Source: Variovorax ginsengisoli
GTDB lineage: Bacteria > Pseudomonadota > Gammaproteobacteria > Burkholderiales > Burkholderiaceae_C
NCBI RefSeq assembly: GCF_030486595.1
Contig: NZ_JAUJZH010000030.1
Coordinates: forward strand, 31,068-95,067
DNA: 64,000 bases
Direction of reading: 5' to 3'
Below the pieces are notes generated by a model. It saw only the letters and a list, made by a program, of their open reading frames with translations. It was not told the DNA's origin and made no database searches. Position numbers and translations under genes: made by a program. This document shows, in pieces, positions 8,151 to 16,802 of this stretch; position 1 is the stretch's first letter; each line of letters begins with the position of its first letter.

Positions 8151-9133
8151 GACTGTCGAGCTTTCGGACAGAAGAGTTTCTCCAGAGCCGCATCGAGTGC
8201 GGGCCGCGGCAACTGGCCGCGCAGGCCGATGGCAACGATGCCGGCTTCTTCCGACCGGGGGACGTGCGACAGTAGGAGGCGCAACGTGCCTCTGCGTCCG
8301 GCGAATTGGAGCTCGGCCCATTCGACGTCACCATCGGGTCCGGCGCAGCGCACCAGGCCCTTCATACGAAGGACGCCGGCGGGCAAATCTCGGAGCCAGA
8401 CACGCAAGGCCGAAGGATCGAGTGCCTCTCGGGGCCTGCAGGCCCAGGTTTCAAATACCTTGCCGTGATCCTCAGTGGCATGGCCGTGTCCCTTGAAAGC
8501 ACCGTGCGCCCACCCCGCGTGAGCGGTTCGTGTCGCGAGGCTGCCCAGTCTCGGCACGGCCGCCCGCGTGGTCTCCAAGCGGGAGACGGGGCCCGCTACG
8601 GATTCAATCCAGCGCTGCAATGCGCGCCTCGTTTCGCCTGTGACCAAGTCGCACTTGTTGACCACAACGAGATCCGCTGCCCTAAGCTGGCGGGCGAGCG
8701 TGTCGACCAGCAGTGGGTCGCGCGTTTGCTCGAGCGCCATGCTGGCGTCGACCAGAACGAACACGCACTCCAAGTGCAGGCACGTATCGGCGCGGGCGAT
8801 TGCCGCAATCCGTCCCGGGTCTGAAACGCCGCTGGCCTCGATCACCACGCCATCGAATTCCGTTTCCGACTCGAGCAGCCTGATCAGCGCCAGGGACAGG
8901 TCATCTCCGATTTGGCAGCAGACGCAACCGTTGGTCAGCGCGATGGTATCCCCAGCGCCGCCCTCAATAAGCTCGGCGTCCATATTGAGCGCGCCGAAGT
9001 CATTGACCAGAACCGCGAGGCGCTGCCCACCGGCATTCCGCAGCCAATGGTTCAGCATCGTCGTTTTGCCGGCACCCAAAAAGCCGCCAATCACCGTTAG
9101 CGGCAGCGGTGAGCGAGGGATGCGATCGCTCAT
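8147..9133 (-). CDS. CobW/YjiA-type P-loop GTPase (putative metal chaperone)
   Basis: A 328-residue GTPase of the COG0523 type. Walker A is GGFLGAGKT at residues 16-24, the metal-binding CxCC motif is GCVCC with cysteines at 70, 72 and 73, and the guanine-specificity motif is NKCD at 159-162. A histidine-containing loop (HGAFKGHGHATEDHGK) follows, then the CobW C-terminal domain (about 230-325). Such proteins deliver zinc or other metals to client enzymes. Four-base overlaps with the amidohydrolase upstream (9130-9133) and EamA downstream indicate tight co-translation. The obvious client is the metal-dependent amidohydrolase, which is an inference. Confidence 0.9.
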   Translation of the reverse strand: MSDRIPRSPLPLTVIGGFLGAGKTTMLNHWLRNAGGQRLAVLVNDFGALNMDAELIEGGAGDTIALTNGCVCCQIGDDLSLALIRLLESETEFDGVVIEASGVSDPGRIAAIARADTCLHLECVFVLVDASMALEQTRDPLLVDTLARQLRAADLVVVNKCDLVTGETRRALQRWIESVAGPVSRLETTRAAVPRLGSLATRTAHAGWAHGAFKGHGHATEDHGKVFETWACRPREALDPSALRVWLRDLPAGVLRMKGLVRCAGPDGDVEWAELQFAGRRGTLRLLLSHVPRSEEAGIVAIGLRGQLPRPALDAALEKLFCPKARQS

Positions 9134-10797
9134 GTCAATTGCCCGCGCGCTTCAAAAACACGGCCCGAAAGCACAGTGCCCCAAACACGCAGGTCCTTCA
9201 ATGCTGTGGGATCAACAGAAAGCGGATCGTCTTCGAGCACGCAGAAATCCGCCCGCTTGCCGCATTCGATGCTGCCGATCTCATGGTCGAGCCGTAGCGT
9301 CCAGGCCGCACCGAGCGTGATTGCGTGCAGCGCCTGCGGCACGCTCAGTCGCTCGGACACGCCAAGCACGCGGCCCTTCGGCGTCAGGCGGTTCACCGCG
9401 CACCAGGCCGTGAAAAGCGGACCGAGAGGCGTCACGGGCGCGTCGGAATGGATCGCCATAGGCACGCCGGCCGCGAGCGCGCTGCCGCAGGCATCGAGCC
9501 GGTTCGCCCGGTCGGGGCCCATCGTCACTTCGTGGTGCTGATCGCCCCAGTACCACAGGTGATTGGCGAAGAGATTGACGCCAAGGCCCAGTGTCGCCAT
9601 GCGGCCAAACATCGGGCCGTCGATCATCTGGCCATGTTGCAAAGTGTGGCGATGATCCAGACTCGGCGCGCGGGTGAGAATACGCTCAATCGCATCGATC
9701 GCCACCTCGCTCGCTTCATCGCCGTTGACGTGTGTGTGAATCTGGAGGCCGGCGCGGTGATAAGTTTCGAAGTCGGCTTCGAACTGCGCCGGCGCTGTCA
9801 CCCAGATGCCGTTGGGCGCGCCGTTGAAGTATCCGGGCCAGCGAAGCCGCGCCGAAAACCCCTGGATCGATCCGTCGAGCATCATCTTGACTAAGCCATA
9901 GCGCAGCCGATCGGTATTTCGCGACCGCAGGCGACTCACATGCGCCGCGCCGAGCGCCGCGCCCTGCGCGCCATGGTAAGCCTGGAAAGCGGGAAGTATG
10001 CGGATACTGATGTCATCGTCAGCCAATGTGGATTCCAGCACCTCGCATTCAGCTTCGGTCAGCTTGTTGACCAGGTCGGTGGCCGTGGTGACACCCTGCA
10101 TACAGGCAAGCCTCGCGAATGAGCGCACGCCTGCCTCTGTCATCGGCGCCAGCAATCCGGCCTTCCCGATCTTGCGGATCACGAGAAACATGGCCGCGGG
10201 CTCTTGCAACTCGCCTGTCGGCTCGCCCGACCTCGCCCCCGCGCCGAACCTGACGACGCCTTCGACTTCGGTGTCGGACGTGATCCCAGCGAGCCGCAAC
10301 ATTGCGGTGTTGACGTTCATCAAATGGCCGTTAGCGTGCATTACCACGATCGGCCGCGTCACGCTAACACGATCGAGGTGTTCTACGGTCATGCGCTCGC
10401 CGCAGAAGTAGATCGGATCGAAGCCCCAAGCCAGCAGGGGAGCATGGCGGTCTTGTGCCTGCATTTGCAAGTCAATCTCGCGCAGGCGCTCAACCACCGC
10501 GTCCATCGATCGCAGCCCTTGCCATATCTTGCCTTGTGGATCGCGACGGTCGAACCAACCGAGGAACGGCATGTCCCACATGCTGCCCTCTTTCAAATGG
10601 CAGTGACCTTCAACCAGACCTGGCATCAACACCTTGCCGGCAAAGCGGTCGTCAAATGTGTGGTCGCCCCATGCCGACAGCTCCGCCAGCGAGCCCACAC
10701 CCAGAATGCGGCCGTCACGCACGGCGACATGCGTGGCATCTGGTTGCATCGGGTTCATGGTAAGGATCTTGCGGGCGGCATAGATGATGGTGTTCAC
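9130..10797 (-). CDS. YtcJ-like metal-dependent amidohydrolase
   Basis: A 555-residue amidohydrolase of the YtcJ/amidohydrolase-3 type. Metal ligands are visible in VEGHCHLKEG (HxH), in THVNGD and HTLQHGQ in the middle, and in the late aspartate motif IHSDAPVTPLGP. The conserved C-terminal IECGKRADFCVLEDDPL is also typical. The GTG at 10797 (MNTIIYAARKILTMNP) was chosen because family members begin at this strand and it lies 13 bases past the TctC stop; an ATG at 10842 would overlap TctC by 32 bases. It probably hydrolyses an amide or cyclic amide, and the CobW-like GTPase next to it may supply its metal. Confidence 0.9.
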   Translation of the reverse strand: MNTIIYAARKILTMNPMQPDATHVAVRDGRILGVGSLAELSAWGDHTFDDRFAGKVLMPGLVEGHCHLKEGSMWDMPFLGWFDRRDPQGKIWQGLRSMDAVVERLREIDLQMQAQDRHAPLLAWGFDPIYFCGERMTVEHLDRVSVTRPIVVMHANGHLMNVNTAMLRLAGITSDTEVEGVVRFGAGARSGEPTGELQEPAAMFLVIRKIGKAGLLAPMTEAGVRSFARLACMQGVTTATDLVNKLTEAECEVLESTLADDDISIRILPAFQAYHGAQGAALGAAHVSRLRSRNTDRLRYGLVKMMLDGSIQGFSARLRWPGYFNGAPNGIWVTAPAQFEADFETYHRAGLQIHTHVNGDEASEVAIDAIERILTRAPSLDHRHTLQHGQMIDGPMFGRMATLGLGVNLFANHLWYWGDQHHEVTMGPDRANRLDACGSALAAGVPMAIHSDAPVTPLGPLFTAWCAVNRLTPKGRVLGVSERLSVPQALHAITLGAAWTLRLDHEIGSIECGKRADFCVLEDDPLSVDPTALKDLRVWGTVLSGRVFEARGQLT

Positions 10798-10810
10798 GAC
10801 GCTTGACCCA

Positions 10811-11794
10811 TCAATCTTCCGCAGTGAAGCCAGATGCTTCAACGACAGGCTTCCACTGGGCGCGCTGCGCCTGGATGATCCTGCCGGCCTCGGCGCCGGG
10901 CAGCCCTGTGGCCTCCATGCCAGCCGTGGCCAGCTTTGACTGCAGGGCCGGATCCTTTACCGCTTCGATGAGCGCCTTTTCGAGTCTGGCGACGATCGGG
11001 GCGGGGGTGCCAGCCGGCACGAAAGCGGCATACCAGCCGGAGGCAATGTCGAATCCTGCGACGCCGGCTTCCTTGAACGTCGGTACGTCGGGCAGCAAGG
11101 TGGAGCGCCGGACGCCAGTGACACCTAGAAATCGGATCTTTCCGGCCTTCTGCAGCCCTATCTGGGCTGCCACGGCATCGATGCCAATTGGCAGCGATCC
11201 GCCGACCAAATCCGTCATCATCATCGATGCGCCGCGATAGGCGGTCGGGGCCAGTGGCATATTCAGGGCCTTGCTCATTGTGAGCACGCCGAAGTGGATA
11301 GTTCCCCCTAGCGTCGCCATGCCGACTCCGAGCGATTCTGGATGGAGTTTTACCCAGGCGAGATATTCGGGCATGGTCTTGAAGGGCTGTTCCACGCTGG
11401 TGGACGCGGCGAGTGGTACGTCCGCCAGATGGGCGACCGGGATCAGATCCTTATCTGGGTTGTAGCCTAGGCGAGGGTACGTCATCGGAAAAAGGACGAA
11501 TGGCGGTGCTGGCGATATCAGGATCGTCTTCCCATTCGGTGGCGCCTGCTTGACCGCCTGGAGAGCGAGGCGGGTTGACGCGCCGGGCTTGTTCTCAACC
11601 AGCACCGTACCGCCGAGTGACCCGCGCAGCTTCTCTGCAAGCGAGCGGGCAAGGACATCGAGCGCTCCACCCGGAGCAAAACCGACGACGATACGTGTGA
11701 TGTCATCGGCCGCACCCGCGGCGCCGGGCGCGATCACCGCGGTGGTCAGGAGCAGGGTCGCGATCGTCTTGCGCAACAAGAAGGAGCATTTCAT
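10811..11794 (-). CDS. TctC/Bug family periplasmic solute-binding protein
   Basis: A 327-residue secreted protein with a signal peptide (TIATLLLTTAVIAPGAAGAA, probable cut after AGA-A near residue 28). The Bug-family fold is shown by IVVGFAPGGALDVLARSLAE, TVLVENKPGAS and LPDVPTFKEAGV. The ATG at 11794 starts the signal peptide. Bug proteins bind carboxylates in the periplasm; no TctA/TctB membrane genes are nearby, so it is an orphan receptor. It heads the amidohydrolase/CobW/EamA operon and is divergent from a LysR gene, which suggests that its ligand or the derived product is what the operon handles. Confidence 0.92.
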   Translation of the reverse strand: MKCSFLLRKTIATLLLTTAVIAPGAAGAADDITRIVVGFAPGGALDVLARSLAEKLRGSLGGTVLVENKPGASTRLALQAVKQAPPNGKTILISPAPPFVLFPMTYPRLGYNPDKDLIPVAHLADVPLAASTSVEQPFKTMPEYLAWVKLHPESLGVGMATLGGTIHFGVLTMSKALNMPLAPTAYRGASMMMTDLVGGSLPIGIDAVAAQIGLQKAGKIRFLGVTGVRRSTLLPDVPTFKEAGVAGFDIASGWYAAFVPAGTPAPIVARLEKALIEAVKDPALQSKLATAGMEATGLPGAEAGRIIQAQRAQWKPVVEASGFTAED

Positions 11795-11899
11795 GGTTTG
11801 CCTCTGTGAGTTCTGAACGGGATGCCGCCGCCACGAACGTCGTCTATGTGGCATCAGGGGTCAATGCTAGGCCGAGACGGCATTAGCCAAAAGCGAATT

Positions 11900-11915
11900 A
11901 ATATTGATCAATGTT
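11900..11915. promoter_or_regulatory. Palindrome in the TctC/LysR divergent promoter
   Basis: The sequence AATATTGATCAATGTT is nearly a perfect palindrome, with a 10-bp perfect core ATTGATCAAT at 11903-11912. It lies 35 bases before the LysR start and 106 bases from the TctC start, in an AT-rich patch. This is the usual place for a LysR-type operator, but binding is inferred. Confidence 0.5.
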
Positions 11916-11950
11916 GAGTAAAAGGTTAACCCTGACGGAAAGTCTTAATC

Positions 11951-12928
11951 GTGTCCACTGTCAATCCTGTCCAGTCGATGCTGGCGCGCCTAAAGCTCCG
12001 GCACTTGCGCGTGATCCAGGCTCTCGGTGATCTGCGTTCCGCCGCCCGGGTTGCAGCGCATTTCCACATCAGTCCGGCTGCCGTGTCGAAGACGCTTGCG
12101 GAGGTGGAAGAGCTCGTCGGCGCGCCCCTGTTCGAAAGAGGACGCCGGGGCATGCATCCCACCGAGATCGGTGTTGAGATGCTCGAGAACGCCGCGTTAG
12201 TAATCAAACAGATCGGACGCATGGCCGAGTCGCTGCACGCCATGCGCGAGGGAACGCGGGGGCGACTCACCGTCGCCTTTCGCACTAGCTCAGTCCACGT
12301 TCTCGTCGCGCAGGCGATCTGTACCTTCCGCGAACGCTATCCGAACGTCGATGTCACGGTCGTGGATGGCGCTGTCATGGACCTGGTCGATCAACTCGAA
12401 CAAGGAGAGCTGGATCTGCTGTTCGCCTACGACGATCCCCGTTTCGAACGCGAAGCTCTTCTCAGTGCGGCAGTGATCGCCGAACAACCGCTGCTGATTG
12501 TGACCAGCCCGAATCATCCGTTCCTGCGACGCAAGCGCATTGCCGCGCAAGAACTGAGCGAGCTGCAATGGTGCCTTCCCAGTCATGGCTCACGCATGCA
12601 ACATCATCTGAACTCTGCTTTTCGCGTCCTCGGCGCGCCGCCGCCGGCCAGCGGGGTGCGTGTCAGCGATGTATCCATGACGACCCAGCTGATGCAGGCC
12701 GGCCATTTTCTAGCGGTGTATCCCCAGCAGATCGCCCGGCAGCTGTCAGACGAAGGCAGAGTGCGTGTGCTGCCATTCAAGCTCGACAGACAGGTCGAAC
12801 CTGTCGTCGCGGTTTGGAATGCGGCACTGGGCGCACGCCCGGCGGCTACGGCTTTTCGAAATTCCATTCTACCGCGGGGCGACCTCTCCGGCGGCCCGCC
12901 GCGCGCGGAAGCCACGGCTCCGCCTTGA
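11951..12928 (+). CDS. LysR family regulator, divergent from the TctC operon
   Basis: A 325-residue LysR protein. The HTH covers about residues 15-75 (LKLRHLRVIQALGDLRSAAR then FHISPAAVSKTLAEVEELVG) and the effector-binding domain covers about 98-305. The N-terminus resembles the GbpR/PcaQ-like subgroup that begins LKLRHLR. The start at 11951 places 22 residues before the first HTH helix. It is divergent from the TctC-amidohydrolase-CobW-EamA operon and is its probable activator. The alanine- and proline-rich tail after residue 305 may be non-conserved. Confidence 0.92.
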   Translation: MSTVNPVQSMLARLKLRHLRVIQALGDLRSAARVAAHFHISPAAVSKTLAEVEELVGAPLFERGRRGMHPTEIGVEMLENAALVIKQIGRMAESLHAMREGTRGRLTVAFRTSSVHVLVAQAICTFRERYPNVDVTVVDGAVMDLVDQLEQGELDLLFAYDDPRFEREALLSAAVIAEQPLLIVTSPNHPFLRRKRIAAQELSELQWCLPSHGSRMQHHLNSAFRVLGAPPPASGVRVSDVSMTTQLMQAGHFLAVYPQQIARQLSDEGRVRVLPFKLDRQVEPVVAVWNAALGARPAATAFRNSILPRGDLSGGPPRAEATAPP

Positions 12929-13235
12929 AGAGTTGGCACGAGCGCTCTTAGCGGGCTACTGAAGGAACGATCGGGCTGCAATCACTTCCAGATCGCATGT
13001 CGTCGAACGCAATGGCGAAAATCTCGTAGACAGGCTTGGGTGGCCCGTAGGCTGGGAGCCCTGGTCCCGCGCATCGATGAGGATGCACTGTGCAACGCGC
13101 TGGCGCAGATGCTGACTGCGCGCCGCGACAACATTGCGTGGACGCGGCGCTGCCTGTGGCTATCGCCCGATGAGTAGGGTGCCCCACACGCGGGAAGCGT
13201 TCGCATCTGCCGAACTGACCGCTTCCGAACCCGTC
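12929..13235. other. Intergenic region, nothing recognised
   Basis: Two short reverse open frames cross this 307-base stretch, but neither has a ribosome-binding site or a recognisable domain. It separates the 3' ends of the LysR gene and the GNAT-like gene, which converge here. No obvious terminator hairpin with a T-tract was seen. Confidence 0.4.
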
Positions 13236-13871
13236 TTAGCGCGGTGAATTCCGCATTCCGACCGCCTCGCAGAATTCGGGTAGAGAGCACTTCGCCGGAA
13301 GCAAGAACATCCGGGTTTCCAGTCGCTCGAGATCGCCGGGGGCTATGTCGATGCCCAGATAGGTGAGCTTCTTGTTGCTAAGTTCTGCGAAGCCCGATTC
13401 GTATCTCCGCGCCAGATTGCGCCACAAGGCGTGCGCGCCCGGCGACTGCCGGGCCCCTGTCATCAGGCAGATTCCAGTGGCAAGCGCCCAGTCGTACACG
13501 GCCGTGGCGATTCCTTGTCGTTGGTATTGGGGCAGAAATCGTGAATGAGGAGAGCGAAGATGTCGATCGGCCCGACGGTCGACTTCGACCAATCTGTTGA
13601 AGACCGTGCTCCCGGCCAAGCATCGCCGATCCATGTCTTCGACGTACGCATAGCGCTCGCCGTCGACCTCCCGGACGTGGACCTTGAAGCGGGGATCGCG
13701 AAGGCCGAAACTTGGCAGGCCGTGAAGTGGGTCGCCTGGCGTATGGATGCGTTCGTGAACCAGGGCGAGCGGGTCCCCGCGGTCGGTAGCGGACGGATCG
13801 ACGTCCACCCGAAGATCAACGGGGCGATGAAAAGGGATGCGGAAATGGGGAAACGGCAGTGCGAGGTTCAT
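13236..13871 (-). CDS. GNAT-like acetyltransferase domain protein
   Basis: A 211-residue protein. Residues 116-128 (YQRQGIATAVYDW) look like the acetyl-CoA binding motif A of GNAT enzymes (Q/R-x-x-G-x-A followed by a helix), and HALWRNLARR fits the following helix. The N-terminal half (about 1-105) is not recognised. The ATG at 13871 lies four bases after the stop of the preceding gene, which suggests translational coupling. It is the last gene of a stress cluster that also holds two UspA proteins and a Rnk-like factor. The GNAT assignment rests on motif A alone; the substrate is unknown. Confidence 0.6.
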   Translation of the reverse strand: MNLALPFPHFRIPFHRPVDLRVDVDPSATDRGDPLALVHERIHTPGDPLHGLPSFGLRDPRFKVHVREVDGERYAYVEDMDRRCLAGSTVFNRLVEVDRRADRHLRSPHSRFLPQYQRQGIATAVYDWALATGICLMTGARQSPGAHALWRNLARRYESGFAELSNKKLTYLGIDIAPGDLERLETRMFLLPAKCSLPEFCEAVGMRNSPR

Positions 13872-13875
13872 TTCA

Positions 13876-14484
13876 TCAGCCCGTGGGAGGAGTGGAGGCA
13901 GTCGATTCGGGCTCGATGGATTCGTTTGTTGAGCGGCTTCCGGCTCGTTGTGGGCTTGCAAAGGTGGTCAACGTTCGCTCATATCGCTCAAGCCATGTCC
14001 AGAAGACGACAGAGCCCTGACCAACTGAATTGAGCGAACGAGCTAATCCCATGAGATTGACAAGTGTTCCCTCAGCACGAATAACCATGTCATACAGTTG
14101 CATGTCCTGCTCTAGGATTCTTACGCCTCGTAGAACGAGCTCTGTCACAACTTCACGGGCGTACGCATGAGGCACCTTGATGCGAAGGAACATCACGGGC
14201 TCGACTACTGCGTTCAACTCTGCATCTGTGTACGTGTATACCTCGGGCTCGCGGAAGACGACCCTGTCCCCGTGCGAGTTCCGAATCAGATCCTGCGCCT
14301 CTTCCAGGAACCGCTCGTCGGCTGCGTAGATTCGTCCGCCTCTTCCTTCGCATACCACGACATAGCGATCCGGACGCGACAGCCAGTCCACTACGCCGAG
14401 CGATTCGAAAATCCGAAGTCCTCTTGCGCCTGGCAATAGCGATTGCCGCAGCGGGTATCTGGCAAGGCTGATGTCGTTAAACAT
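13876..14484 (-). CDS. Stand-alone protein resembling EF-G domain V
   Basis: A 202-residue protein. Its second half (about residues 93-170) follows the elongation factor G domain V pattern: EPVM, then VP-x2-Y, V-x3-L-x2-R-x2-RI, VI-A-x3-L-x2-L-x-G and L-x-S-x2-QG ending in W-x3-YE. No GTPase domain is present. The N-terminal half (about 1-90, LARYPLRQSLLPGARGLRIF) is not recognised. The ATG at 14484 is preceded by AGGAGA at an ideal distance. The position between two UspA genes and a GNAT-like gene suggests a stress role, perhaps ribosome-related. It could also be a similar beta-alpha-beta fold without any tie to translation. Confidence 0.65.
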   Translation of the reverse strand: MFNDISLARYPLRQSLLPGARGLRIFESLGVVDWLSRPDRYVVVCEGRGGRIYAADERFLEEAQDLIRNSHGDRVVFREPEVYTYTDAELNAVVEPVMFLRIKVPHAYAREVVTELVLRGVRILEQDMQLYDMVIRAEGTLVNLMGLARSLNSVGQGSVVFWTWLERYERTLTTFASPQRAGSRSTNESIEPESTASTPPTG

Positions 14485-14561
14485 GAGTGGCTCTCCTAGA
14501 AGTTGGGCCGGCAAGTGCTCCTGGGGTTCTTAGCAGCGGGAAGCGCCCGCGTCGGCAGCAT

Positions 14562-15482
14562 TCACATGACCAAGCTCAGATGGTCCCTGAGCACTATTTG
14601 ACCCGACGATGACGTAAACGATGCCGCCAATTCAGGATTTGGATCGATGCGCATATCGTGTGGTACCAGAAGGACGTCACGACTCGACCAGCGCAGCACG
14701 AGGTGTGCAACGCTCCCGAAGAGAAAATCAGACAAGCCGGAACTTCTGCGTTTCCCGACGACTATCAGATCGGCGTCAAGATGCTGTTGATGAATCACTG
14801 CCTGACGCGCCACGCCGTTGCGCCCGAGCACGGTGGCGATTCGATTACGCTTTTGAGCTATCGAATCGCCTGCCTGAAGAGAATGCTCTTGAGCGTCGTT
14901 TGTCTGACTCCGAAACGGCAGAATGGATTGTTTTGAGACGTCTTGGTAGCGCAGGTTGCCACCGAGCATCGTGCTTCGCGCGTGGAAGGGTTCGATTCGA
15001 GCGTCACTGTCGAGCCACCGGGCCAGTTTTAGAAGTTTCTTTGAGTAAGGCGTAAAGTCGACCGCAACCAGGATTCGGCGATAGCGATGAAACACTTCCA
15101 GCTTCACTACAAGAATGGGGCACGGCACAAGACGCTGTAGGCGCTCGATGGGTTGGCCGCGGAAGAATGCCTCGGTGGACTTTTCCCAGCGCTCACTGAG
15201 GACCAGGAGGTCCGCCCAACGGGCTTCTTCAGCGACAGCTTCCAAGTGGCCACTTGTGTCGGGAATCATCTTTACAAGGATGCCGAAGCGCGTGTGAACC
15301 TCTGCGGCAATTCGCTTCAACTGCTGCTCGACGTCTTCGATTGTGGATCCATCGAGGCTCGAAGGGGCATACATGATCTTCAGCAGTGCGCGCTGCTGTG
15401 AGGCAAGCATCGAAGCGCGCAGTACCGCACGATTGCTCCGCGGCGAAAGATCAGTGATGGCGAGAATGGAATGAAACTTCAA
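14562..15482 (-). CDS. Tandem universal stress protein (two UspA domains)
   Basis: A 306-residue protein with two UspA domains (about residues 1-130, starting KFHSILAITDLSPRSNRAVL, and 135-290, starting RYRRILVAVDFTPYSKKLLK). The second ends with DLIVVGKRRSSGLSDFLFGS and a VLLVP strand, a variant of the ATP-binding motif. The first lacks a clear G-x2-G-x9-G. A TTG start at 15482 is chosen because AGGAG lies seven bases before it and the fold begins directly there; the upstream ATG at 15632 would add 50 residues unlike the family. It forms a stress operon with the next UspA and EF-G-like genes. Confidence 0.88.
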   Translation of the reverse strand: MKFHSILAITDLSPRSNRAVLRASMLASQQRALLKIMYAPSSLDGSTIEDVEQQLKRIAAEVHTRFGILVKMIPDTSGHLEAVAEEARWADLLVLSERWEKSTEAFFRGQPIERLQRLVPCPILVVKLEVFHRYRRILVAVDFTPYSKKLLKLARWLDSDARIEPFHARSTMLGGNLRYQDVSKQSILPFRSQTNDAQEHSLQAGDSIAQKRNRIATVLGRNGVARQAVIHQQHLDADLIVVGKRRSSGLSDFLFGSVAHLVLRWSSRDVLLVPHDMRIDPNPELAASFTSSSGQIVLRDHLSLVM

Positions 15483-15721
15483 TGTCTTTCTCCTGAATGA
15501 GGGGCGCCGTTGGCTTTGGCGAAAAGGCCGCGGGTGTAGGCTGGACGATCGGCAGTTGTCCACTTGGAAGCGCGACCAAGGTGGGGCAGCCTTCCGGCTG
15601 CGGCCGAACCGTGAGCCGTGGCTTGCACGCACTCAGAGCGAGCCTTGCTGTAGCCGTGGCGTCTTGATCGAACTCGACTCATGGTCGAGGGCAGATAGGC
15701 TGCCACACCCAGCCGCTGGCT

Positions 15722-16681
15722 TCAGGCGCCTCCGAATACCGCAGCAGGATTCGGGAGGTGAGGGGGATTCGGCGCGCCCGCGCGCACCCTGCGCACTTCG
15801 GGCTCGCCTGGCGACAGCCTCTTCACCGCTGTTGAGCTGGATGCGGGCTCGTAGTTATGGGGAACCACGAGCACGTCGGTGTTCGTGTAGCCAAGAATGC
15901 GATTCGCGGTGCTCGGGAAGAAAAGGTCGCTCAGGCGAGAAGAGGGCTGCCGCCCAACGACGATGAGCTCGGCGCCGCTGTTCTGCTGTTGCACGACCGT
16001 CTGCCGGGCAGCGTCACCATGGCCGACGGCCGAAAGCACGCGGTTGCGCCTCGAGTCGTACGAGTCCGTCAGCCAGAACATCCGGTCCTGAGCGTAGCGC
16101 CGGCACTCGTGGCGGTAGGCTTTGATGGCATGGTCCGAGACCTCGGCGTATCGAAGCTTCCCCTCGTTGGCCGTGCTCACCGCATGGAAGAGCTCGACCT
16201 GCGCAGACTTGTTCAGCGCAAACCCAAGGTCGACGAGGCCCCGTGACGCCTCAGTGAAGTCGACGGCAACCAGGAGGCTGCGGTAATCCTGCTGGGCCTC
16301 GCGCCGCACGACGAGCACCGGCCGGCGCGCCGTTCGCAGCAGCGCTTCAACGGGTTGGCCCCCGAAGAACGTCCTGAGGTTCCGAACCTCGGCTGTGCCC
16401 CAGACGACCAGGTCGGCGCCGCGGACTTCGGGGAGGAGCTCCTCGACAGTGAAGGCAAGTCGGCTCACTGTGCGCACCCGGATGCCGTGGCGTTGGCTGA
16501 GCTGCAGCGCGTGGTGTGCCAGCCTGGTTGCGGCATCGGCCGGCGGCGCCTCGCCAGGGTAGGCGAAGTAGACGAGCTTGAGCGTCGCGCCGTGCTCCGC
16601 GCTGAGCAGGGCTGCCCGAGCGAGCGCGTTGTTGCCGCGCGGGGAGAAATCGGTCACAGCAAGGATGGAGTGAGGGGTCAT
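15722..16681 (-). CDS. Tandem universal stress protein (two UspA domains)
   Basis: A 319-residue paralogue of the downstream UspA gene. Domain 1 begins MTPHSILAVTDFSPRGNNAL and domain 2 begins around residue 135 (DYRSLLVAVDFTEASRGLVD). The C-terminal domain carries ELIVVGRQPSSRLSDLFFPS before the strand VLVVPHN. The last about 35 residues (SPGEPEVRRVRAGAPNPPHL) are a disordered extension. The ATG at 16681 has AAAGGAT upstream and starts the fold; the longer frame to 16903 is not supported. The two tandem UspA proteins share overall design (TDxSPRxNxAxxRA) and look like an old duplication. Confidence 0.9.
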   Translation of the reverse strand: MTPHSILAVTDFSPRGNNALARAALLSAEHGATLKLVYFAYPGEAPPADAATRLAHHALQLSQRHGIRVRTVSRLAFTVEELLPEVRGADLVVWGTAEVRNLRTFFGGQPVEALLRTARRPVLVVRREAQQDYRSLLVAVDFTEASRGLVDLGFALNKSAQVELFHAVSTANEGKLRYAEVSDHAIKAYRHECRRYAQDRMFWLTDSYDSRRNRVLSAVGHGDAARQTVVQQQNSGAELIVVGRQPSSRLSDLFFPSTANRILGYTNTDVLVVPHNYEPASSSTAVKRLSPGEPEVRRVRAGAPNPPHLPNPAAVFGGA

Positions 16682-16802
16682 GGTTAAATCCTTTCGAATG
16701 GCTAGCGCCAGCCTTCCTGCGCGATGACGCGGTTTCGGGAACGCGGGTGCGGATACGGGCGGCTCGAACAAGCCGACGAGGTGCGACCTGGTGGTCGCGG
16801 GG

